A stretch of DNA of 20,976 nt, from contig JAQGAU010001170.1 in assembly GCA_034698045.1 (NCBI GenBank), positions 1-20,976 of the forward strand, written 5' to 3'. The position numbers and the translations under genes were made by a program. The notes below the pieces were generated by a model that saw only the letters and a list, made by a program, of their open reading frames with translations, did not search any database and had not been told where the DNA came from. The DNA is from Paramacrobiotus richtersi (Eukaryota; Tardigrada; Eutardigrada; Parachela; Macrobiotidae). This document shows, piece after piece, positions 9,223-18,484 of the stretch (the stretch's first letter is position 1; the number at the start of each line of letters is the position of its first letter).

Positions 9223-9228
9223 ATGGAT
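9223..9228 (+). other. candidate minimal first coding exon (ATG GAT before a perfect donor)
   Basis: AAAATGGAT is followed immediately by GTAAGTAAT, the strongest donor sequence in this part of the window. The A at -3 of the ATG is favourable. It would end in phase 0, the phase needed to enter the exon at 12,888 of the transposase-like gene, which lacks an in-frame ATG before residue 90 or so and has an in-frame stop at 12,864. The pairing would imply a 3.66-kb intron and is speculative. A competing candidate is the ATG at 12,278. Confidence 0.25.
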
Positions 9229-10117
9229 GTAAGTAATTTTTCTTATTTTATATTGTAAAAGTTTTTACGCAAAATGGTGTAGATAGGCTAAAAAACGTAA
9301 TCGGCGACTTTAGTGAAATCGGTAATTTCGTTACTGTGCTGTATCCTATTGAGCGCTGTATGAAGGATATGTCGATATATACTGCCGAACAGGGATTTGA
9401 GGCATAAGGCATCATTTATTTTGTGGGTACTCCCCTCGTTGAGTCATATTCTTATCTTTTGATCTTTTGCCTCATTGGACACTTTCTGACCACTCATGCG
9501 CTTGCCCGCTGTCCACCACCTGTCCTAGAAGCCCCACACACTGCGAGGAAGGATCCAAAACCACAAACTGATGGAAAATCAGTCAGGTACGCGGAAAACT
9601 ATCCTCACAGTGTATTAGAACTTCCATTACAGTGGCACTGGAATTGGTATGACGTAGCTGTGTGGAACTGCTGCCGGTTGTGTTTATTAATTGTTTTCTT
9701 AATTGTGTAAGCAGTTTACGCCGGGAAAAGCTGATTTCTAGACGGAAAGGATCTTCGTTTAGTTAGTTATGCTATGACCAACCACTTACCACATCGAAGC
9801 GCATTATATTAATTGGGATCGAAGTCGACAGTCGTACTTTCTTGAAAGCGAGCAAATTTACAAAAATAACTATAATATTATATTATTTTGGGAAATGAGC
9901 AGCAATAACTATGATAAACAACACAATAACACTGCTTCATACTGTCCGTGCTTATTGACATTGTGTAAGGGTCGCAACGAATCGAAAAGTTTGTGTAATA
10001 CTGCAGTTTGAGGCATAGAATTTTGTGCTGTTTCGTTACGTTTTGGTGAGCTTTGAGAGCTGTTGGCTATTAATCAGCGCGGCGCAGGTAATTGTTAGTG
10101 AACGGCTCATTTGTGAA

Positions 10118-10140
10118 AGCGATACGCATTTCGTATCGCT
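10118..10140. other. perfect 9-bp hairpin
   Basis: AGCGATACG, five bases, CGTATCGCT, followed by CATTTTTTAA. The stem is perfect and the T run follows. It could form a small RNA hairpin or be the centre of an old palindromic element; nothing around it identifies a gene. Confidence 0.35.
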
Positions 10141-10539
10141 CATTTTTTAACTTTAATATTGTTTTTTAATTCCCACCTCTGAGACAAACAACATAACGTT
10201 AGCGTGTCGTACTCCGTAGGGCTTCACTTTTAGCATACGTATATTTTAACTGGACAGTCATAAACATTTTGTTACAGCTGTATTTATCTCGATAATAAAA
10301 CAACGTGTGCTGTTTCAGTTGATTCCAAAGTTTGAGAAGTCGTAGATGGCAAATTCCATTCTGCAACCGGCAATAGCGTTACAGTTAAAGAGCCAGCGCT
10401 TTGGAGGTGCTATGAAAGTTTAGACATTAAAAACAAAACGAAAGTCGTTACCAGAGGCCGTGGAATGTGCAGGAAATGTACCCAGAACATAGGCGGCGAA
10501 TTATACCCAGTCAACAGCAGCTTATACGTAACAAGTAAC

Positions 10540-11502
10540 CGGGTGACGCGCAATTTTTGACCGACGTTTCGTTGCATGATATCTTCCGAACGATGCAACG
10601 CATGCAATTTCGCGATGGCTCATTTTAAAGGGCAGCTCTTACTCTTCAAAAACCGTGCTTTGATAACTGGGGCATCCATGAAACGTGTCCTTTGAAATTA
10701 GCCCTGACTAAACCGAGTACTTCTTCCCAGTGTCCCATGATGTGGAGATGAAAAGTTACCGGCCTGCGTGTTTCTGCAAGTTAACTTGATCGGTTTTGAA
10801 CGATTATGACGCGGAAGATCTCGCAGTTCGATAGGGTTAAATCTTATGAGTGAAATCCGTTACTGGAATTTAGGACCGAATTAAAACTTTTGGTACTTTG
10901 TTTGTAAATAATGAGTTTTATCATTTAACAACTCATATGTCTACGAAACATTTATTGTTGCTTTTGTGTGGATCATGCGAAAAGACTGTCCTTGCTCAGT
11001 TTTACAAGAGCAGCCTATGCTGCACCAAAAAGTATTTAGACAGCGCGGTACGGTGATAACCTACCGGCTGCAACAAAGGTCACCAGTCACCCCTGGGCTG
11101 GTCATGGGAATTCGGACCTAGCTGACCCCGTTTCTTCATAAAGCTTGTTTTGTTAATTTGATTAATGGATTAAAATTTTTATACATTTTAGAGGCAGAAA
11201 AAATGCTCTTTCGAACGGTATCTATTTACTAATTTATATCTGGTCCGGGGCTGCCTAGTGCCTTACGCGCCGATCTAGCAAAAAGCGAATTTTTGAATTT
11301 CTTTTTTAGGAAAGTATCTGATTTCGGTCGATTTCCGCAAAAATTATTGCTATAGCGGCTTTGCATTTCGGAAGAGACTTGTTGTAGTGAAAAGGTAATA
11401 TGGTAGTCTGGCTACAAAGTAACAGTTGAACGGCGGCATTCTCATTTCGGGGATGGCAGCTATGGAGACTCGAACACACGGTCAAAATTTGCGCGTCACC
11501 CG
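10540..11502. mobile_element. possible non-autonomous element bounded by 24-bp inverted repeats
   Basis: CGGGTGACGCGCAATTTTTGACCG at 10,540-10,563 is the reverse complement, with one mismatch, of 11,479-11,502. Weaker pairing continues outward (TACGTAACAAGTAAC against TACGCGAACGCTTAAC). A match of this length is not expected by chance in 1 kb. The 963-bp span has no coding capacity that I can support, so a MITE-like element is the simplest reading. Terminal bases and target duplication were not resolved. Confidence 0.5.
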
Positions 11503-11686
11503 TTAAGCGTTCGCGTAGCATAACATTTCATACTTTCACATGGCGCAAGATTTGAAAACAGATCTGGAATCTAAGCACAGTGCTCTTTCAAACGGTAGAA
11601 ACCACGTAGAAATCCCAAAGGCTCATGCTTGCTAAGCTGGGTTCTAAACGGAGCAGGTTAACTGATTCGGGGTATTTGTACAAAAA

Positions 11687-11727
11687 AATGCCGGTAAAGG
11701 TAAATGCCGGTTTGGTATACATGCCGG
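11687..11727. repeat. three close copies of ATGCCGGT
   Basis: AATGCCGGTAAAGG, AATGCCGGTTTGG and CATGCCGGTTAC occur within about 40 bases. It is a short local repeat with no known role. Confidence 0.35.
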
Positions 11728-12213
11728 TTACTAGTACTGTATAGTAAAATTATATCGTTTACAAGGATTTGAAAGGATGTGTACCGTGTCGGGTCAGAAT
11801 TTTATGTAATTGACAGATCATGTGACCCCTTTATCGACTACCGCCGACCTAGTGGTGTTGTCGGTTTAGCGTGATTTGATTTGATTGTTTCGGCTTTTTG
11901 ACCCGTGTCCGTATTATAGTCTTATATTGATACGTCCATTCGTGATAAAAGTTTCAAGAGGTTTCCGCGGCAATTGTAAAACAGGCGGCTGTTTCGTTCG
12001 CAAACCGTATTTTGGACACAGTATATGGATGTTGTTGTCAGTTTAAACAATAATAAAGGCTAGTGAGTTTCGCCAATACTTATGACAATGCACAGGGATT
12101 CTCTCTAAAGTAGTAATCAGTTATATAGGAAGGAATTTTAATGTTTTGTATAACTAAACCGTATCACCTGATTTTTTAAAAGTTGCTATTCATTTTTATG
12201 TTTTCTTTGCAGG

Positions 12214-12316
12214 TGTCCAGTGAAAAACTCTTTGCCCCGGGCGGACGTATGAGTAGTCGGGAGCGTACCGCTTGAAGATGTCCAACGCATTCCTCCAGAC
12301 CGCAGTGCCGAGCTCG
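12214..12316 (+). other. possible 5' exon of the transposase-like gene
   Basis: TTTTCTTTGCAG at 12,202-12,213 is a good acceptor. The following 103 bases contain ATG at 12,278 with 13 open codons (MSNAFLQTAVPSS) before GTTGTAAAAT, a weak donor in phase 0. Joined to the exon at 12,888 it would keep the frame open. The donor is poor and no protein similarity supports it, so this is only a candidate. Confidence 0.2.
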
Positions 12317-12480
12317 GTTGTAAAATTTATCGCGATTATCGTTAAAAGAATGATAAAACTAACTTGATAATCTTAATTTACTGATTTCTGAAACACAGTT
12401 CGTTTCACAGCTAAAATTTTATCGTAACAGTTACCGTAATAATTTTGATGGTTGTAGTTCAGTGTGTAAGGCTTGCTGTT

Positions 12481-12845
12481 CCGATTGGTCGAAAGATAAT
12501 CGGACGCCAAGTGTATTTAGCTTCTGTAGAAACATTACAGCTGTGTCGTGTTGTTTTACTGGTCTGATTGGTCGAAAGATAATCGGACGCCAAGTGTATT
12601 TGGGATTTTATAGTAACCGTACTGCTGTGTGGTGTTGTTTTACTGGTCTGATTGGTCGAAAGATAATCGGACGCCAAGTGTATTTGGGATTTTATAGTAA
12701 CCGTACTGCTGTGTGGTGTTGTTTACTTGTCTGATTGGTCGAAAGATAATCGGACGCCAAGTGTATTTTGGATTTTATAGTAACCGTACTGCTGTGTGGT
12801 GTTGTTTGACTTATCTGATTGGTCGAAAGATAATCAGGCGTCCTA
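12481..12845 (+). repeat. tandem array, five copies of an 83-84 bp unit
   Basis: Units begin CTGATTGGTCGAAAGATAATCGGACGCCAAGTGTATTT at 12,481, 12,564, 12,648, 12,731 and 12,815 (given here as unit starts; the last is cut short after about 30 bases). Spacings are 83, 84, 83 and 84. Units 2-4 are nearly identical, also sharing a TAGTAACCGTACTGCTGTGTGGTG block. Each copy carries ATTGG, an inverted CCAAT box, and AGATAA, a GATA-type site. The array ends about 45 bases before the first well-supported exon. It may be a promoter array or a set of subterminal binding sites for the element's own transposase. Open frames through it on both strands are by-products of the repeat. Confidence 0.8.
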
Positions 12846-12887
12846 TAACGCGAGATTCGGTGTTAGACTTACTGGCCAACCTTACAG

Positions 12888-15800
12888 GACTTTCATTGTG
12901 AGTTCCCGTTTGTTTCACGCCTCGGTGTTTCTTCCGACGGCATTTCACGATTTCTCTATCCGGACGTCATTCAGGAAACACACCTGGCGTTTTGTGATGG
13001 CTGCTTGCCTGAAGTTCTTCGACTCTTCTCACGGTTTCCGCACGAAACTGAGACAGAGGCTGAGCAGCTAACAAGATTGGCAAAGTTAGTTCGTTGTTAC
13101 GCGCAGCTTTCCGGAGACTACAGAACAACCCGAATCAAAGTTATACGCGCACTGGAAAAAATCGAAAAAATGAAGCAAGAGAAAGATTCCGGTTTAGCTA
13201 GTTTTCTTGAGAGCGAATTCGTAATCCCAGTTTGCCGGAAGAGAAAGCGCACTGAAAGTCCCGTTAGCCGTTCGCTTGATGGCAGTGGTGACTCTGGTAG
13301 GTCCCTTCGTGGGAGCAAAATTGCACACGATATTTCTGTTCGACAGTAGCAGATCATCTTTTCAGGATTTCTTGCGGAGGTGTCATGCCTGAATACTTCA
13401 GAAAGCGGCCGGTGTCAGGAGTACCAGAAAAAAATTAAAGCTCTTCAGAAACAGCTGATCCGCCGCGATCAAAAGATTCGCATTACTCAACGACCGACAG
13501 TAATTATTAACCGCGTGCGATCGAATTTCACAGGAAACGCGCAGTCCTATCGTAGACTTTCAAGATCTGATTGTCCGTCAACGGGGCCGAAGTGGAAGTC
13601 TTTGTTGAACTCGAGAACGTACTGGCGGCGTGAGGCCAAGTTTAGGAGCAAACAGGTTAAAGATTTGGAGACACAGTTGCAGAATTCCGAAGCGCCGTCC
13701 AGCGAAGGATTGCCCTTAAAGGGTAAAATAGTTCAGTAGAATATTTTCGATTCGTTATACGATCTTTGTTCTTGTCTACTTGTAGAACAAATTCGTCAGA
13801 TGCTCGATGAAAGTCTACGAATCGAAAGAAATATAGTTAGCGAGAAAATGCGGATACTTTTGTCGGAGATCATGTTGATTTACAAAGTGTCACAACGAAA
13901 TGTGGGGCCAATGCTGCAGCTGATCTTTCGTGTTTTGCTGGATATTGACGAAGTTTCAGTTCCAAGTCGAAGTACTCTGCAAAATATTATCAAAGAAGCA
14001 TCTGTGTTAGCTGAGCTCCATAAAAAAAGCGCAGTTACGGGGGTTGAGATAGCCACCTTGCATACAGACCAGACAACTAAATATGGAAAAGTTTTTACGT
14101 GTTATGGGTGGAGCTCCGAGGGGCTTAATCTTGTTCTGGGACTGGAACATGTTTCGGATGGTACTGCAGACAGGCAACTGAAAACACTGGAAATGATCAT
14201 TCGACGCATTCCAGAGTAAGTATGCCTACGAAGACCTGTGTCAGACTATGAAATGTGCCATAAGGCTCAACGGCAAGGTGAGGCAGTCGTTTTGGTGGGT
14301 TCCGAAGTGGGCTTGTTTCAGCTTTCACAGTTTTCGTTTATTTGGTTATCTGGATCCTGTATAGAAATGGTTGCTCTACTGTCTTACATTTTTCCTTCTG
14401 CCCCTTTGCTTTTTTACGCCTTCGCACGTAATAATTGTCAGGTTATGTGGATCCTGAACAGAAAGGCCTGCTCTATTGTGTCACCAGTGCTCTTGCCTCT
14501 TTAACCCAACAGCTGCAACAAACAGTTGCATTGTATCGCCCCATTCAAAAAGTCTTAGCTCTGCTGTGCTCTTTTAACTCAATAAAACTTGGCTCGTAAG
14601 ATATCGTTATAAAGAGCATAATAATTGTCGAGTTCTGACACAAGATGAACAGAATCCGTTGATAAACAGAAAAGTTATAAGCATTTAAACATTTCAGATA
14701 TTCACAGTGTGTGCAGTATGTAACCAAACTTACAGGTTCCGTGTCAGAACGTGCTAATTTTTTTCTCTTTCTACAGATACTTTGATAGCCAAGTTTTATT
14801 GAATTTAAAGAGCACAGTAGCGCTAAGGGTTTCTGAACAGGGGGATACAATGCAACTGTTTTGTGCAGCCGTCGGGTGAAAGAGGCAGAGAGAGCACTGG
14901 TAACACAATAGAGCAGCCATTTCTGTACAGGATCCACATAACCTGACACTTATTACGTGCGCAGGTGTAGAGAACATTCGAAATTCAGAACCCATCAAAA
15001 CAGCTGCCCACATCCCGGCCCATAGCCTTAAGGCACATACCAAACATGGCACACGTCTTCGTAATTCTTTCGCCGTTACCCGGAAAATGTCATAATCTGG
15101 CTTCGCTTTGTCCTTTCTGTAGTTTCGATAACCAAAAGGTTGCTGGGGTCTTCAAGAGCATAAAATGCTTGATGTCTGATCGGTCGGTGACGCAGCGTAA
15201 ATTTAACGACTTGTTCCAAAAATGCCGCGAGGAGTTTCTTCCCCAGGCGACGGCTGAGTGGGATGTTCTTACGCTGCAGGAAAAAGAGTCGGTTGCAGAA
15301 GTGCACAATTTTTTTTGTGGGATGCATCTGGTTTGCGGTTTTTTTGACGCTGCGAGTAAAGCTGCTGTGGAATACCATAAAATTACTGACCCGACAAGTA
15401 CTGAGAAGGAATCGCCAGGGAACAAACTAATACTTGATGTTTCGCGGTAATTAACAGACATTAATGTAATATATAAGCTCGCATTTAAGTTCTCATTTGA
15501 TTCACGTAGAATGGTGTCGGAGCGGGGGGATAGCCACTTGGGTAGGCCTGGCGAACTAAGTCTGATATCACCGGATGCACCAAAACTGCAAACGATTCTT
15601 GGGAACCGCAAACATGTGCAATTCGCAAACGCTCCGAAGATTTATTTCGCAATCCCCTATTTAAAGGATCTGATTGGTGCTCTTGAGTCATCTAACAAAA
15701 AAGATAAGCTCAATTCGCTCCAAGAAAATGTGAAAGATCTAATACGCAATGATGATGCTCTGGCCGCAGTCAGAGCTTTCGGCTTCATTGGCAAGCTAAT

Positions 15801-18032
15801 CGTGGGACCTCTGTGGGATAAAGCTGAGACATGCTCACACATTCGCATAATGTCTGATTTGTATCAGCAGATCTATGCTTCCATTCAAGCTGTTGCCGCC
15901 GATGATTCAATCCTTCACGATATTATGTAAGCTAGTGAATTAATGTTGATTTTAACCCTAACTAACAAGAGCTGTTTGCCGGAGACATGGAACCGATTTT
16001 AGATTTGATCATACGCACATTTGGTTATATAAAAAACTTCGTTTTTAAGACTAATGCTATCTGCGGAACTGAAGTTCATAAGCTCAAGCAAAGTTTAAAT
16101 TTGCCTACGGTATAACATACGTTTGTACATGCTACAGCTTTTGAATGTCGGTACCTACATCAAGTGCATTAGAGTTTAAGGCCAGACTAAAGTCAAATCG
16201 GAGGTTTTGCGCAACAGAGTGTCACTACGCGGATGTAGACATTAATAAACACCCATGGAATGCTTTTGGAAGTGAAAAGATGGATCTCTATTGTCCTTTT
16301 GTCAGTCAGTGCGTGCAGTGAGCGGTTGTTCTGTAATATGGTCAAAAAGTTTGAACAGTGATGCCGCTTTAAAAACCCACCTTTACATCGGATTTGTTTA
16401 GACGATATATAAATGAGATGATCATTCTGAACCAGTTTCAGCGGTAACGTACAACTGTGTTTTTTTAAACTTAAAGTTTAAAATTTTGGAAATTCTCTTT
16501 GCGCTCTAGCTGTTAATCGTTCCACTTTCGAAACTATTGTATGGGTGTTGTCTGTTGTCTACATCCATGCACTGGCAACATCAACTGTTCATTTACGTAG
16601 GTATCGATATTCGGAGGCGGTATCGTACGCCCGTATGTTATACCATGGGCGAACTAAACTTTGCTTGAGCTACTGATTAATTTCGCAGATAAGGTTTGTC
16701 TAAAGAATTAAAGTATTTTAGAGAACTAAAGTCTGTTTAGTCAAAACTGAAATCTTCTACATGTCTCCAGGAAGTAGGTACTGTAAGTATTCGTGTTCCT
16801 TTCGATAAATTGTGGTTTCGTCCAGAGTGGGAGACTACAATTTTTACGGCGATTTAGTGGACAAATACCAGATGGCAGTCCCAATCCAGACAGAAGACAG
16901 ATTTTTTGCGAGGTTATGCGAGCCAGATCCGAGTACAGACGTTTCTTGCATGGCAGTTCTGGGGTTGATGCTGAGGAATGTCGGTGATCTGCTCAAACGC
17001 TGGGCTCCGGATCATTTACCGGGTGGGAAGTACGCAGTTTTTACTCCTTCGCTGGAAGCGGAAACTGCGACGGTCTGCGGGACGAATGCATTTGCGGAAC
17101 GTATATTTGCTATGCTTGATTGGTAATACTACTGTCAGTTTTTTTGGTGGTAAACTAAGACTATTGAAAACCAGTGCTAACTATTTCAAAGGTCGTTGAA
17201 AACTCGTCCAAGCGGGGCGATTCCTTTTCATGAAACGGCTGTTACCTGGATGTGCAACAAGCCAGCCGATTATCTTCGAGATTTACCGCTCGACAAGCAA
17301 ACCGAATGGATCCAGTTTGCCAGAAAAAACGCTGCGGCTTTCTATCAGTCGAAACTAATACAGCTCAAGAATGTGTACGAAGAAAGAAAGCAGCGGTTAT
17401 TAGTCAGAAAGCAGAAGGCAGTGGGAAAGCCGACAAAGCGAAGCGCGCTTACATCAGAACTGACCGTGGAGTTAACGAAACACAGTATTTTGCAGGTTCG
17501 GTTTGTTTATTTAATTGTAGAGATTACTTATACTAACAGCATACGCGGGTTTTAGAGTGTTCAAGAATTAAACAACGCCTTAGAAGCTTGCGAGACTCCT
17601 GAAGAACAGTACAAGCTTCTTGTTACTCAATTGCGTTTTCGCAGAGAAGTTCTGCGCCAAGCCACGTCTGACCCAAACTTCCTCGCTACTACAGAGAAGC
17701 GGAAAAGAAAATCACAAGATTTACTTAAATCCCATTTAATTGCCGCTATTCAGGAGGCTAAGGCTGTAGATGCAAAACTGAATTCGACTTTTAATATTCA
17801 GATTAACTCTACATTTTATAAGCCTTCAAACCTGACCAATAAGCGGGTGTCTCACTTGTTCAAGGATGAGACCGGCAACGACGATCAATGGTATGACGGT
17901 CGAATCGCAAAGCGAGTTTATGGATCACCGAGATTTTTTGAAATTCAGTATGACTGCGATAGTTCTAGATGGGTGTTTGATTTGGTTTCTGACTTAGAAC
18001 ACCATTGTGTGCGAGTACTAGATCTCGGTTGA
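12888..18032 (+). CDS. large multi-exon transposase-like gene, 5' end incomplete
   Basis: Eight exons join in frame at GT-AG borders: 12,888-13,296; 13,366-13,722; 13,786-14,215; 15,123-15,446; 15,510-15,926; 16,826-17,122; 17,192-17,495; 17,556-18,032. They encode 1,004 residues plus stop (TGA 18,030-18,032). An in-frame stop at 12,864 and lack of an early ATG mean a first exon lies upstream. Residue numbers count from 12,888. Visible parts: CDGC at 36-39; Lys/Gln-rich coiled-coil stretches in exon 2; HTDQTTKYG with an acidic residue at 350, followed by a strand pattern and GLEHVSDGTADRQL; HNFFCGMHLVCGFFDAASK at 460-476; KLIVGPLWDKAE in exon 5; NAFAERIFAMLDWSL about 733-747, which crosses an intron; and a Tudor/chromo-like tail from 942 (KRVSHLF, WYDGRIAK, FFEIQYD). 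The order resembles RNase H-fold transposases with an inserted Cys/His segment and a late ER-x-FA motif. I recall similar intron-rich repeated proteins in invertebrates, but cannot name a superfamily. Splicing appears intact and no frameshift is needed. Catalytic residues are inferred, not proven. Confidence 0.7.
14228..15064. mobile_element. foldback (long palindromic) element inside an intron
   Basis: TACGAAGAC at 14,228 pairs with GTCTTCGTA ending at 15,064, and pairing continues inward. The left arm runs to about 14,608 and the right arm starts at about 14,776. Matching blocks include TAATAATTGTCAGGTTATGTGGATCCTG against its complement at about 14,931-14,957, and AATAAAACTTGGCT against AGCCAAGTTTTATT. 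A further inner pair, GTTCTGACAC (14,632) and GTGTCAGAAC (14,741), extends the fold. The left arm also contains a direct duplication around TGGATCCTG (14,350 and 14,448). The element fills nearly all of the 907-base intron, starting 12 bases after its donor. It has no coding capacity. Confidence 0.75.
16043..16710. mobile_element. foldback element inside an intron (second family)
   Basis: AGCTCAAGCAAAGTTTA at 16,081 is the reverse complement of TAAACTTTGCTTGAGCT at about 16,656-16,672. Pairing extends outward to ATCTGCG/CGCAGAT and inward through GTATAACATACG/CGTATGTTATAC, GGTACCTAC/GTAGGTATC and GGATGTAGAC/GTCTACATCC, giving arms of roughly 200-240 bases with interruptions. It fills most of the 899-base intron between exons 5 and 6. 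Parts of its inner arm recur at 3,330-3,435 and 18,800-18,925. Confidence 0.7.
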
Positions 18033-18484
18033 TTGGCAATTTAACAAAATATGCCGAATGAATTGCTCCGACTCGGTCCACTGTATAACCTGAACCAACA
18101 CTTCACTGAAATATTAAACGAATTTTTCATTTTAATTGACGTTTTCGAGTCAAACTTTAAGTGTTTCAACGTTTAAGTGTAGAAATTATGCGTGGTAATG
18201 CCCATTTGATCACAAGCCTTGTTCCATGTTGCGCGGATTGGAACCAGTTTTTTATTTAACTGTATTGTTATATGTAGATATACTACGGCATTTGGGAGTA
18301 CCCATGAAATCAAAATTCAAACTGTAAAAATAGTTTTGGTACACAGTTGTCCTCATGTGTATATGCATTTTCAAGGAAGTTTCAAAAGAATCGGTTCAAA
18401 ACGAGATTTTTGGTACATGAGTTCGTGTGCTTCCTCAACAGTAGCAGCGTGACCTTTACTTTGTAATTAGTAATCAACTTTCAG
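18033..18484. other. spacer between the transposase-like gene and the SGNH gene
   Basis: No domain-bearing frame is present. It should contain the 3' end of the first gene and probably the promoter and first coding exon of the second, because the exon at 18,485 follows an acceptor and has no start codon. A 34-codon frame from an ATG near 18,226 (MLRGLEPVFYLTVLLYVDIL) is hydrophobic but has no support. No polyadenylation signal stands out. Confidence 0.4.

Larger units (their letters stand above)
8986..12213. other. 3.2-kb stretch without a supported gene
   Basis: AT-rich sequence follows the end of pol. A plus-strand frame at 9,423-9,710 (95 codons) has no ATG start (GTG), no domain and ordinary intergenic composition. 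The minus-strand frames at 10,410-10,607 and 11,306-11,521 are likewise unsupported. Structured parts are listed separately: a possible first exon at 9,223, a hairpin at 10,118, an inverted-repeat pair at 10,540/11,502, and three close ATGCCGGT copies at 11,687-11,727. If the gene to the right starts at 9,223, most of this stretch would be its first intron. Confidence 0.5.

Noticed and set aside
9423..9710. 95-codon plus-strand frame with hydrophobic ends
   Set aside because: It has a non-ATG start, no domain and no splice context; it could pass for a signal peptide only by chance.
10410..10607. Small minus-strand frame near the inverted repeat
   Set aside because: It is short, has no domain and overlaps the inverted-repeat terminus.
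12459..12734. Open frames on both strands through the 83-base array
   Set aside because: The repeated peptide arises from the DNA repeat; the unit length of 83-84 shifts frame and there is no sign of coding selection.
12481..12845. CRISPR-like array
   Set aside because: The units are contiguous 83-base repeats without unique spacers, in eukaryotic DNA.
14545..15052. Minus-strand open frames (134 and 93 codons) in the long intron
   Set aside because: They lie in the two arms of the foldback and mirror plus-strand frames there; they have no domain.
15090..15611. 173-codon minus-strand frame
   Set aside because: It is antisense to exons 4 and 5 of the transposase-like gene, whose frame and splice sites are consistent.
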